Below, one piece after another: positions 49,803 to 58,182 of a stretch of DNA of 64,000 bases (its first letter is position 1; the number at the start of each line of letters is the position of its first letter). Source of the DNA: Mycolicibacterium llatzerense. GTDB lineage: Bacteria > Actinomycetota > Actinomycetes > Mycobacteriales > Mycobacteriaceae. The notes below the pieces were generated by a model. It had not been told where the DNA came from. It saw only the letters and a list, made by a program, of their open reading frames with translations, and did no database searches. Where the stretch lies: the NCBI RefSeq assembly GCF_000878195.1, contig NZ_JXST01000011.1, positions 62,001 to 126,000 on the forward strand. Direction: 5' to 3'. The position numbers and the translations under genes were made by a program.

Positions 49803-51170
49803 TTACTGGGCCACAACGCTTTCGGCGGCCATCACCTCGGCCGCGGCGCGTTCGCCCGACCGCACCGCGCCGTCGATCCAGCCGCACATGATGGCCGAGC
49901 TCTCGGTCCCGGCCCAGTGGATCCGTCCGCACGGGGTGCGCAGAGCGTGGCCGAACTCGGTGAGCACGCCGGGCGGCGCGTGACTGATCATGCCGCCACC
50001 GGAGTAGCGCTCGACGGTCCAGTTCTGCTCGTGGTAGCTGATCGGAGACGAGGCCTTCGGCCCGAACCGGTCGACCAGCTCGTTGATGACGACGGCTTTG
50101 CGTTCCGCCGGATCGAGCAGCCCGAGCTTTCGTGCGGCGGGGCCTTCGGTGATGACGCACATGATGCCCGGGGTACCGGTGTCCGTGCAGGCGTCGATGG
50201 TCAGGGTGGCCGGACTGCCGGGTGCGGCCGACTGCCCACACAGACCGTCCGTACGCCAGAACGCCGTTTCATAGACGATCGAGATCTTGTAGACCGCACC
50301 GCCGGGCATGCGCCGGTGCAGGAAGGTCCGGTCGACGGGAAGCATTGGTTCGTAATCGATTTGGGTGGCGACGGCCAGCGGGACGGCGACTATCGCGTGC
50401 CGCGCACGGACCGTCAGCCGCGCCGCGTGCACCGTGACACCGTCGTCGTCCTGCGCGATGAGGTCCACCGGCCGCGAAAGATGCAGCGCGTCACCGAGTT
50501 CGGCGGCAATCGGCCCGTAGATGGCTCCCATGCCGCCGCGCACCCGGGCATCCTGCGCGCCGCCGGAGTTGGAGATGACGAACGTCGGTCCGCCACCCGA
50601 GCCCATCTGGTGCAGCGCCCACAGCAACGACGTCTCCGAAGCCGCCGAGGTGTAGATGCCGGCCATGGCCATGTCGAGCATCTCGCGCGCCTGGTGCGAG
50701 CGGATGTTCCGATGAAGCCACTCCCCCAAGGTGATTCGGTCCCATTCGGCGGCCTTCTTGGCCTCCCACGGGGCATCGAACGGAATCGCCTTGCACATCT
50801 GGCCGATCTCGAGCAGGCCGGCGCCGAGGTTCGCGATGGCCCATGGGCTCATCGCCCAGGGGATCGTCCCGGAGTACCTGTGCTTCTTGCCGTCGACGAT
50901 CATCATGGCGTCGCCGTCGACGTACTCCTTGTATTCGCCGACCCCGTATTCGGCCATCAGCGCTTTGATGCGGTCCTGCCCCGGACCGACCCACGCACCA
51001 CCACGGTCGATCCACGTCCCGTCCGGGAGCATCTCGGTGAAAGTGCGGCCCCCAACCCGGTCCCGGGCCTCCAACAGGGCCACCGAATGACCCGCCTGCT
51101 TCAGGCGCAGCGCCGCCGTCAACCCGGCGAAGCCCGCACCCACGACACAAAAGTCGACATCGGCCGCCAT
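49803..51170 (-). CDS. Flavin monoamine oxidase family protein
   Basis: 455 residues from the ATG at 51170 with AAGGGA 8 nt upstream. FAD Rossmann motif CVVGAGFAGLTAALRL and LLEARDRVGGRT at the N-terminus, ARHAIVAVPLAVATQIDYEP in the middle, and the C-terminal FAD motif RIHWAGTESSAIMCGWIDGAVRSGERAA are all typical of monoamine oxidases. It would oxidise primary or secondary amines with oxygen. A putrescine-type substrate is conceivable given the polyamine genes 6 kb away, but this is only context. Confidence 0.9.
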   Translation of the reverse strand: MAADVDFCVVGAGFAGLTAALRLKQAGHSVALLEARDRVGGRTFTEMLPDGTWIDRGGAWVGPGQDRIKALMAEYGVGEYKEYVDGDAMMIVDGKKHRYSGTIPWAMSPWAIANLGAGLLEIGQMCKAIPFDAPWEAKKAAEWDRITLGEWLHRNIRSHQAREMLDMAMAGIYTSAASETSLLWALHQMGSGGGPTFVISNSGGAQDARVRGGMGAIYGPIAAELGDALHLSRPVDLIAQDDDGVTVHAARLTVRARHAIVAVPLAVATQIDYEPMLPVDRTFLHRRMPGGAVYKISIVYETAFWRTDGLCGQSAAPGSPATLTIDACTDTGTPGIMCVITEGPAARKLGLLDPAERKAVVINELVDRFGPKASSPISYHEQNWTVERYSGGGMISHAPPGVLTEFGHALRTPCGRIHWAGTESSAIMCGWIDGAVRSGERAAAEVMAAESVVAQ

Positions 51171-51280
51171 GAGAGTCGTCCCTTCGTTCGGACGTTCGGC
51201 GTAGCTCAAGTTACGCCGGACAACCCGCACGAAATCGGAATTGGCGAATTAATTGACGGCACCGCCAACCCGCGTTGGGG

Positions 51281-51556
51281 CTACACGTCGCCCGGCATGC
51301 CAGGCGGGCTCATGGAACCGTCGACGTTGGGCACCATGGCCGGGGCGGGGATGCCGCCTTCTGACGCGTTGTCTCCCGGAATGCCGTCATCTGCCGGCGT
51401 GTTCCAGTCCCCGGCACTACAGTGCGGTTCCCACGGCCAGCAGGCCGGAGCGGGCTGGATCGCCAGCGACGTGTGCGCCGGCGGGTTCACGCCCAATAGG
51501 GCAACGGCCACCAGCCCGACGCCAGCGGCCAGCAGGCCACTCGTTCTCGACGCCAT
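51281..51556 (-). CDS. Small secreted Pro/Gly-rich protein
   Basis: 91 residues. A signal peptide (SGLLAAGVGLVAVALLGVNPPAHTSLA) is followed by PACWPWEPHCSAGDW (two Cys flanking a Trp/Pro loop) and an acidic Pro/Gly/Met-rich tail. Similar in size and style to other mycobacterial small exported proteins. No known domain. Confidence 0.65.
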   Translation of the reverse strand: MASRTSGLLAAGVGLVAVALLGVNPPAHTSLAIQPAPACWPWEPHCSAGDWNTPADDGIPGDNASEGGIPAPAMVPNVDGSMSPPGMPGDV

Positions 51557-51638
51557 AGCAACCCCCAGTTCCCATCGTCAGATGCACCTGAAGCTACGCC
51601 GGCAAAGCGCGCGAGTATCCGGAATCTGCGGATTGCGG

Positions 51639-52241
51639 CTAACCGCCCGGCAGGACGTCAACCACTCCCAGCGCGAGGTCCTTGGCGCACACCAACTCGG
51701 TGTCGTCGGCAAACAGTTCCCGCCGGGCATTACCGGCGTTGAGAAACGCGTCGATCTTGAATGCGTCGACAGCTGGGTTCGGCGAGCCCGCAGCCGTCAG
51801 CTCGGTTTCCAAGAACGTCAGCCAGCCGCGCTTGAGCTTCCTGACCTCGTCCGCGACCGGGCCGTCGCGGCGGCCGTATTCGGCCGTGGTCGCGGCGATG
51901 AAGCATCCGCCCCGGAACACCCCGGCGAGCAGATAGTCGGTCCAGATGTCGATGAATGCGCGGAGTCTCGGCGCCCCGGGGGCGGCCTCATACACCTTGG
52001 CGAGCACGGTTTCGCGGTAGATGTGCCGTGCCTCGGCCACCGCGGCGATCTGGATGGCCTCACGATTTCCGAACACCGTGAGGATGCCGCTCTTGCTGAC
52101 CCCAGTGGCAGTGGCCAACGCGCCCACCGTGATCGAGTCGAGCCCGTGCGTCGTCGCGATCATGGCCGCCTCACGAGCGACCTTCCGCCGCGTCGCGTCG
52201 CCGCGGGCGCGTCGCCCATCGAGCTGATCGTCGGTTGCCAC
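51639..52241 (-). CDS. TetR family transcriptional regulator
   Basis: 200 residues. Helix-turn-helix: LDSITVGALATATGVSKSGILTVFGNREAI; KSGxLxxFGxRE with the later GGCFIAATTAEYGRRDGPVADEV is the pattern of the TetR subgroup with a YcdC/TetR_C_33-like C-terminus. It is divergent from an SRPBCC gene. Two similar palindromes lie between them, so it likely controls both. Confidence 0.87.
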   Translation of the reverse strand: MATDDQLDGRRARGDATRRKVAREAAMIATTHGLDSITVGALATATGVSKSGILTVFGNREAIQIAAVAEARHIYRETVLAKVYEAAPGAPRLRAFIDIWTDYLLAGVFRGGCFIAATTAEYGRRDGPVADEVRKLKRGWLTFLETELTAAGSPNPAVDAFKIDAFLNAGNARRELFADDTELVCAKDLALGVVDVLPGG

Positions 52242-52252
52242 CTCCGCATTTT

Positions 52253-52317
52253 ATACGTGCGACTGGACGTAAATCTCTGCGATCGCTAGGCTCCCAAATA
52301 CGTCCGATCGGACGCTT
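52253..52317. promoter_or_regulatory. Twin predicted TetR operators
   Basis: ATACGTGCGACTGGACGTAA (52253-52272) and ATACGTCCGATCGGACGCTT (52298-52317) share 14 of 20 positions. The second contains the perfect 14-bp palindrome CGTCCGATCGGACG (52301-52314). Centres are 45 bp apart, between the TetR start (52241) and the SRPBCC start (52341). Confidence 0.65.
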
Positions 52318-52340
52318 AACTTCGCGATTGGGGTGCCCAC

Positions 52341-52808
52341 ATGACTTCGAATCCGCAACCGGTGCTCGAGGAGAGCGTCGACATTGCCGCCGCTCCGGAC
52401 ACGGTGTGGACGTTGGTCAGCGATGTCCGCCGCATGGCGGACTGGAGCCCACAGGTCGAATCAACCCGGCTGCGCAACGGCGCCGAGCAGGTCGCCGACG
52501 GCGTCGAGTTCACCAACCTGAACACCAATGGCTCCTTCCAGTGGACGACGCACGGAACCGTGGTGCGGTTGGACAGTGGTCGCGAGATCGCGTTCCGGAT
52601 CAAGGAGAACTGGGCCATCTGGTCTCTGCACGTGGAGCCCACCCCGGAGGGGACCAAGCTGACGCAGCGGCGCGAGAGCCCCGACGGCAGCCCGGATGCG
52701 ACGGTCCAGGTCATCGACGCCTACCTCGGCGGTCAGGACGCCTTCACCGAATCCATGCGCGACGGGATGCGTCAAACCCTGCGGGCGATCAAAGCCGCCG
52801 CCGAGTAG
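52341..52808 (+). CDS. SRPBCC (START-like) family protein
   Basis: 155 residues. VLEESVDIAAAPDTVWTLVSDVRRMADWSPQVESTRL is the classic start of a polyketide-cyclase/dehydrase-type SRPBCC domain; the long C-terminal helix is GGQDAFTESMRDGMRQTLRAIKAAA. It forms a hydrophobic cavity for a small ligand. Control by the divergent TetR suggests a role in sensing or processing one compound. Its stop abuts the convergent DinB-like gene. Confidence 0.86.
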   Translation: MTSNPQPVLEESVDIAAAPDTVWTLVSDVRRMADWSPQVESTRLRNGAEQVADGVEFTNLNTNGSFQWTTHGTVVRLDSGREIAFRIKENWAIWSLHVEPTPEGTKLTQRRESPDGSPDATVQVIDAYLGGQDAFTESMRDGMRQTLRAIKAAAE

Positions 52809-53339
52809 TCAGCGGGTGACGTCGTAGGAGTGGTGGACGACGTCGTGCAGGTGGTACAGCGAGATGGTCGCGATGGTGAATTCGCTTCCATTGCTGCGTA
52901 ATCCGCGGCGACCCCAGGAATCAGCGGGCACGTTGGCATACGTGGTGGCGACGATGTTCGCCGCATCGAAGAGTTCCGTCGCGACGACGGCAGGGTCCTG
53001 GGACGGGTAGTCATCGGCGAGCGCCGTCTCGTCCTGGTCCCAGTTGGGGAACCGCGGGTCATCTTCCGTGAGCATCAACCGGACGCGGTGCTCGAAGATT
53101 CGGTGCACGTCGCGGACGTGGCACCCGTATTCCAGGGTCGACCACACGCCGGGCTGGGGTCGAGTTCGGACAGCGGGTGATGCGAGTCGGTGCACCCAGT
53201 CGGCGGCATCGTCGCGAATCCTGGCGGCGACGTCGGCGGGCTGCAGGGACGACGCGTCGAAACCGCAGCCCGGGCAGGCGCGCGACAGCACCCACGTCCA
53301 GTCTTTGGTATCGGGTTCGATCGGGTCCGGTGTCGTCAC
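52809..53339 (-). CDS. DinB-like (mycothiol-dependent maleylpyruvate isomerase fold) protein
   Basis: 176 residues from the GTG at 53339 (VTTPDPIEPDTKDWTWVLSRACPGCGFD). A four-helix DinB fold is indicated by WSTLEYGCHVRDVHRIFEHRVRLML and the C-terminal LYHLHDVVHHSYDV, which supply the metal-binding His residues. The N-terminal CPGCGFD resembles the extra motif of a group of actinobacterial DinB proteins. Thiol-dependent transferase activity is possible but unproven. Confidence 0.78.
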   Translation of the reverse strand: MTTPDPIEPDTKDWTWVLSRACPGCGFDASSLQPADVAARIRDDAADWVHRLASPAVRTRPQPGVWSTLEYGCHVRDVHRIFEHRVRLMLTEDDPRFPNWDQDETALADDYPSQDPAVVATELFDAANIVATTYANVPADSWGRRGLRSNGSEFTIATISLYHLHDVVHHSYDVTR

Positions 53340-53440
53340 GGCACCAGTGTGGCACTCACTCCGGTGCCGTGATTCAGATCGGTACACCAGCGCGTCGGGA
53401 TAGCCTCTACGGACTCATCTGGCGAATGGAAGGCAACCCG

Positions 53441-54820
53441 ATGGCTCCGAGCACCCGTCCCACTCAGGGACCGCAGGTCGCCGTCACCGCGACTGACGCC
53501 CCGATGCACCGCGAGCTGAAGAACCGGCACCTGCAGATGATCTCGCTGGGCTCGGCGATCGGGACCGGGCTGTTCCTCATCTCCGGTACGTCGGTGCAGA
53601 CCGCGGGGCCGATCGTTCTCGTCGGGTACGCCATCGCCGGCATCGTGCTCTACGGGGTGATGCGGATGCTCGGCGAGATGGCCGTCGCACATCCAGTGGC
53701 CGGGTCATGGTCGGCCTACGCGCGCGAATACCTCGGCAAGCCAGCGGGATTCATCGCCGGCTGGAACTGGTGGTACGTCTGCGTCGTCGTCTGCATGGTG
53801 GAGTTGACGGCGGCCTCGGAATTCATGGCCTTCTGGTTCCCGGGCCTGCCGCGCTGGATCACCACCGCCGTCTGTCTCGTGCTGATCACCGCCGCAAACA
53901 TGATCAACGTCAAGGCATTCGGCGAGTTCGAGTTCTACTTCACGCTGATCAAGGTGACGGCCGTCATCGCGATGATCGGGCTCGGCATCGCGATCATCTT
54001 CGGCGCGGGCGACTACAACGTGCACGGCCTGCAAAACCTCTGGGCGCATGGCGGTTTCGCCCCGAAGGGGCTCGGCGCCTTCATGATCTCGCTGGTCGCG
54101 ATCACCTTCTCGTTCGGCGGCATCGAGTCGCTGGGCACCGCCGCCGGCGAGGTCGAAGAACCCGCCCGCAACATCCCCCGCGCCATCAACCAGGTTCTGC
54201 TGCGAATCCTGGTCTTCTACGTCGGAGCCATCGGCGTCATGCTGATCATCTGGCCGTGGGACCAGGTGGGCACCGAGGGCAGCCCGTTCGTGCTGATGCT
54301 GGTCGGCCTCGGAATCGGCGGCGCCGCAACGCTGCTCAACGTTGTCGTGCTGACCGCCGCGTTGTCCGTCGCCAACGTCATGACCTACAGCAACGCGCGA
54401 GTCCTGTACGACCTCGCCGCCAGCGGCCAGGCCCCCCGGTTCCTCTCGCACACCAACAAGCAGGGCGTGCCCGTGCGCGCGCTCCTGCTCAACTCCGGAT
54501 TCGTCGCCGTGGCAGTGCTGCTGAACATCGTGCTGCCCGGCAAGGCCCTCGCGATCCTCATTCCCGTCGTGGTCGGCAGCGAGCTGATCACCTGGAGCAT
54601 CATCGTGCTGAGCCACCTGCGATTCCGGGCCCGCGAGGGCGCGGGCGTCTTCAAGGCACCATGGTCGCCGATCACGAACTACCTGTGCCTCGGGTACTTC
54701 GCGCTCATCTACCTGCTGATGACCCAGGACCCGTCGTCGCAATCCGGAGCGATCGCGTTGCCTCTGTGGTTCTGCGGGCTGCTCATCGTCGGGTTCGTGC
54801 TCAGCAGAGTCAGGCGCTAG
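53441..54820 (+). CDS. Amino acid permease (AAT family, GabP/ProY/AroP-like)
   Basis: 459 residues from the ATG at 53441 with GGAAGG 7 nt upstream; a longer in-frame reading upstream enters the divergent DinB gene. ELKNRHLQMISLGSAIGTGLFLISGTSVQTAGP at the N-terminus and EMAVAHPVAGSWSAYAREYLGKPAGFIAGWNWWY are diagnostic of the amino-acid transporter (AAT) family. There are 12 helices. The substrate is unknown. It is 10 nt upstream of the beta-lactamase-like lipoprotein gene. Confidence 0.92.
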   Translation: MAPSTRPTQGPQVAVTATDAPMHRELKNRHLQMISLGSAIGTGLFLISGTSVQTAGPIVLVGYAIAGIVLYGVMRMLGEMAVAHPVAGSWSAYAREYLGKPAGFIAGWNWWYVCVVVCMVELTAASEFMAFWFPGLPRWITTAVCLVLITAANMINVKAFGEFEFYFTLIKVTAVIAMIGLGIAIIFGAGDYNVHGLQNLWAHGGFAPKGLGAFMISLVAITFSFGGIESLGTAAGEVEEPARNIPRAINQVLLRILVFYVGAIGVMLIIWPWDQVGTEGSPFVLMLVGLGIGGAATLLNVVVLTAALSVANVMTYSNARVLYDLAASGQAPRFLSHTNKQGVPVRALLLNSGFVAVAVLLNIVLPGKALAILIPVVVGSELITWSIIVLSHLRFRAREGAGVFKAPWSPITNYLCLGYFALIYLLMTQDPSSQSGAIALPLWFCGLLIVGFVLSRVRR

Positions 54821-54830
54821 CGTCGGACCT

Positions 54831-56327
54831 GTGAAGGTGTCTCGCTGCGCACGGGTAGCCGCCGTCGCGCTTGCCCTCGCGGCGTGCGAGCGTCCGACGC
54901 CGCCACCGGCATCCGTCACGTCACCGCCGGCCTCGCCCGCGGCCGCCGCGGCGCCGAGTCCCGTCCCGATACCGACCGTCGTCCCCGCCGGCCCATTCGC
55001 TGCCGTCACCCGCCTGGTCAATGACGCGATCGCGGCACATCGGTTGCCCGGCGCGGTGATTCAGATCGGGCACGCCGGACAGGTCGTCTTCCGGCAGGCC
55101 TATGGTGCGCGCAGGCTCGGCGACGAGCCCGGACTGGACGGGTCTGCGTCCCCGGCCGAGCCGATGACCGACGACACCATTTTCGATCTCGCGTCGTTGT
55201 CGAAGAGCATCGCGACGACGGTGGCTTTCCTGCAGCTGTACGAAAAAGGGTTGGTGCAGGTCGACGAGCCCATCCAGACGTACTTTCCCGAATTCAACGC
55301 CACCAACGACCCGCGACGTGCCCAGGTGACAGTGCGGATGATGTTGACCCACACGTCCGGTACCGGCGGCGACCTCAGTCACCAGGGCCCGTGGGGGCTG
55401 ACGAGTGCCGACAAGGCCGAGGGTATTCGTCGTGCGCTCACCGCGCCTTTGGAGTTCGGCCCCGGCGAGGGATTCCACTACTCCGACCTCAACTTCATCA
55501 TTCTCGGCGCGCTGATCGAGAAGATCACCGGCGAATCTCTGGACAACTACGTGCAGGACAATGTCTTTGCGCCGCTCGGGCTTGCCGATACCCGCTACCT
55601 CCCGGCCACCAAGGCCTGTGGTCCGCACCAAGTGCGCGGTACGGCAATCGTTTTCGAGGGCGTTCCCTCCGGTCCGTGCCCGGCGGGGACGTGGAGCACC
55701 GGCCTGTTGGCGCGCGTCGCGCCGACGGCGCATGACGATGACACCCCGGGCATCAACCCTGACTTCGATCACCTGATCCGCGGGACGGTGCACGACCCGA
55801 CGGCCCGACGCATGGGCGGCACCGGAGGGAGCGCGGGCGTGTTCTCGACGGTCGCCGACATCGGCCGCTACGCGCAGGCTCTGCTCGACCGTCTCGCCGG
55901 CCGCCCGAGCCCGTTCCCACTCCAGCAGTCGACCGCGGCATTGATGGCGACTCCGCAACAGCCCGGGCACACGGAGTCTCAAGCTGAGGCGGCGAATGCC
56001 GCAAGTCGGTATGCCATCGAAAAGCACCCCAACACAACGGATCCGCTGCTGGCACCGAGCTACCCGGCCATCCCGGGACAGGAACTGCGCAGCTTCGGCT
56101 GGGACATCGACACCGAGCATTCGCGACCGCGCGGCATGGTGTTTCCCGTCGGCAGCTTCGGCCATACCGGCTTCACCGGCGTCACCCTCTGGATCGACCC
56201 TGGATCCGACACCTACGTGGTGGTGCTGGCGAACGTGATCCACCAACGCGGCGGTCCGCCCATCGCGCGGCTGAGCGGCGACATCGCCACGGAGGCCGCC
56301 CGAGCCCTGCGGCTCTACGGGAACTGA
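54831..56327 (+). CDS. Serine beta-lactamase-like (class C/esterase) lipoprotein
   Basis: 498 residues from a GTG at 54831. Lipoprotein signal with lipobox ALAAC (Cys19), then a Pro/Ala-rich linker to about 52. The penicillin-binding fold shows SxxK as Ser122-Leu-Ser-Lys125 (LASLSKS), the second motif as Tyr-Ser-Asp in FHYSDLNF (usually YxN), and HTG in FGHTGFTG. It fits the mycobacterial class-C-like esterase/D-aminopeptidase group. The Asp at the third position of the YxN motif is a deviation. Natural substrate unknown. Confidence 0.87.
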   Translation: MKVSRCARVAAVALALAACERPTPPPASVTSPPASPAAAAAPSPVPIPTVVPAGPFAAVTRLVNDAIAAHRLPGAVIQIGHAGQVVFRQAYGARRLGDEPGLDGSASPAEPMTDDTIFDLASLSKSIATTVAFLQLYEKGLVQVDEPIQTYFPEFNATNDPRRAQVTVRMMLTHTSGTGGDLSHQGPWGLTSADKAEGIRRALTAPLEFGPGEGFHYSDLNFIILGALIEKITGESLDNYVQDNVFAPLGLADTRYLPATKACGPHQVRGTAIVFEGVPSGPCPAGTWSTGLLARVAPTAHDDDTPGINPDFDHLIRGTVHDPTARRMGGTGGSAGVFSTVADIGRYAQALLDRLAGRPSPFPLQQSTAALMATPQQPGHTESQAEAANAASRYAIEKHPNTTDPLLAPSYPAIPGQELRSFGWDIDTEHSRPRGMVFPVGSFGHTGFTGVTLWIDPGSDTYVVVLANVIHQRGGPPIARLSGDIATEAARALRLYGN

Positions 56328-56377
56328 CGCCGCCAGAAGCGCGCCGAAATCACCGTCGCCGCAGGAGAATGCATGGG

Positions 56378-57007
56378 GTGACGACACTCTCAGGCGCCAA
56401 CAGATTCCGAGTCAGCTTGGCAGCGGGCCTCGTCGGCGGCGCCGCAACTGGGGTGCTGTCCCATCGTTGGCCCGTCGGCCTGCTGGCGGTCGTCATCATC
56501 ACCGCCACGACCTACGTCGTGTGGGCGGTCGCCGTGCTGTGGCGAATGGACCCCGAGCGGACGAACGCGCACGCAAGTGAAGCCGACGTCGACGACGAGA
56601 TCGGTGATCTCGTCCTGCTCCTCATCGTGACCGCCAGCCTTGCCTCCATCGGCATACTCCTACGGTCCGCCAACGACGCGGACAAAGTCTCATACGCGGG
56701 CATGTCGCTTGCCGCAATCCTCGCGACGTGGGCAATGCTCCACACCATGTACACGGCGCGCTATGCCCGTCTGTACTACGACGGCGACCCGGGCGGCATC
56801 GACTTCAACACCCATGATTTCGATCCGCAGTACAGCGACTTCTTCTACTTCTCGTTCAACCTCGGAATGACCTACCAGGTGTCCGATACCAACGTCACCA
56901 CCTCGGTGATTCGGTCCGAAGTTCTTCGGCATTGCCTGTTCAGTTACATCTACGGCACGGTGATCATCGCGTGCACCATCAATCTGGTCATCAACCTCGT
57001 CGGCTGA
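56378..57007 (+). CDS. DUF1345 membrane protein
   Basis: 209 residues from the GTG at 56378 (an ATG at 56369 is in frame but only 1 nt from AGGAG). Four to five hydrophobic helices: VSLAAGLVGGAATGVLS, LLAVVIITATTYVVWAVAVLW, LVLLLIVTASLASIGILL, AAILATWAMLHTMYTARYARLYY, and a final one. DFDPQYSDFFYFSFNLGMTYQVSDTNV is the signature of DUF1345, a family of unknown function. Confidence 0.82.
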   Translation: MTTLSGANRFRVSLAAGLVGGAATGVLSHRWPVGLLAVVIITATTYVVWAVAVLWRMDPERTNAHASEADVDDEIGDLVLLLIVTASLASIGILLRSANDADKVSYAGMSLAAILATWAMLHTMYTARYARLYYDGDPGGIDFNTHDFDPQYSDFFYFSFNLGMTYQVSDTNVTTSVIRSEVLRHCLFSYIYGTVIIACTINLVINLVG

Positions 57008-57063
57008 GTCCGTTGGTGAATCTTGGCGGTGTGTCAGCGCGACTGCCCATCACCGCGCGACCG

Positions 57064-58182
57064 ATGGATCCGTTCAGTAGTCTGCCGCCTGTGCCCAGTA
57101 GGCCCTACCTGAGGATCGACCTCGCGACGGTGCGCAGGAACGTTGCTGCGTTGCGCGGTGCGCTGCCCACGGCCGAGATTCGGTACGCGGTGAAGGCCAA
57201 TCCGGCAGAACCCGTCCTCCGGCTCCTCGCCGACCTTGACTGCACGTTTGACGTCGCGTCCGTCGGCGAGATCGACCTGTGCGCGGCAGCCGGGGTCGAC
57301 GGCGCCCTAATGACATTCGGGAACCCGCTCAAGAAGCCCGCCGAGGTCGCGTACGCGTTTGCGCGGGGCGTGCGGCGATTCACGTTCGACACCGCGGCCG
57401 GCTTGGAGGCGATCGCCGAGAACGCACCTGGGTCGAGCGTCGAATGCCGGATCGCACCGGCGTTCCCGTCGTCGGTGACACCGTTCGGGCACAAGTTCGG
57501 CTGTGCACCGGACGAGGCGGTGGGGCTGCTGAGCCAGGCTGCGCGGTTGGGTCTGCGGGGGGACGGGCTGGCCTTCCATGTCGGCTCACAGCAGCTCGAC
57601 CCGGGAGCGTGGGAGATCGGCATCCGTTGCGCACGTGGTGTTTTCGATGCCGTACCCGGCATGGCCACGCTCAACCTGGGCGGCGGCATCCCGGTCTCGT
57701 ACGAATCGCGCGTGCCCAGCGTCCAGGTCGTGGGCGACGCCATCGCCGACGCATTCGAGCGCCATTTCCCGATGCTCCCCCACATCGTCATCGAACCGGG
57801 CCGCGCGATCGTCGGGTCTGCGGGCACGCTCTACTGCGAAGTGGTGTCGGTGCGCACCGGTACCGACGGCCGCCGCTGGGTGTACCTGGACATCGGGCGC
57901 TATGGCGGGCTCGCCGAAACCGAGAACGAATACATCCGGTACCGGCTGCGCACCAGCCGCGATGGTGATCCTGTCGACGACGCCGTCGTCGCCGGCCCCA
58001 CGTGCGACGGCGACGACGTGCTGTATCGGCGGTATCCGCTGCCGGTGACGCTACGTCCGGGCGATCTGGCCGAGATCGAATCGGCCGGCGCGTATACGAC
58101 GAGCTATTCGTCGTCATTCAATGGATTTGCTTTTTTGGCAACAGAATTCGTGGAGGTCGATGATGCAGTCACAACCGGGTAG
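57064..58182 (+). CDS. PLP-dependent ornithine/lysine decarboxylase-like protein (fold III)
   Basis: 372 residues from the ATG at 57064 (MDPFSSLPPVPSRPYLRIDL). Alanine-racemase-fold decarboxylase: PLP Lys in IRYAVKANPAEPVL, FDVASVGEID, HVGSQQ, NLGGGIPVSY, the phosphate-binding IEPGRAIVG, the catalytic-Cys loop GPTCDGDDVL and the final AGAYTTSYSSSFNGF. These mark the ornithine/lysine decarboxylase group, making putrescine or cadaverine. It overlaps the next gene by 20 nt, which encodes the enzymes turning putrescine into spermidine. Confidence 0.88.
   Translation: MDPFSSLPPVPSRPYLRIDLATVRRNVAALRGALPTAEIRYAVKANPAEPVLRLLADLDCTFDVASVGEIDLCAAAGVDGALMTFGNPLKKPAEVAYAFARGVRRFTFDTAAGLEAIAENAPGSSVECRIAPAFPSSVTPFGHKFGCAPDEAVGLLSQAARLGLRGDGLAFHVGSQQLDPGAWEIGIRCARGVFDAVPGMATLNLGGGIPVSYESRVPSVQVVGDAIADAFERHFPMLPHIVIEPGRAIVGSAGTLYCEVVSVRTGTDGRRWVYLDIGRYGGLAETENEYIRYRLRTSRDGDPVDDAVVAGPTCDGDDVLYRRYPLPVTLRPGDLAEIESAGAYTTSYSSSFNGFAFLATEFVEVDDAVTTG

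Noticed and set aside
53705..55021. Long minus-strand frame over the amino-acid permease and lipoprotein genes
   Set aside because: Asp/His/Gly/Gln-rich antisense translation of a membrane protein gene, with no recognisable domain or ribosome site.
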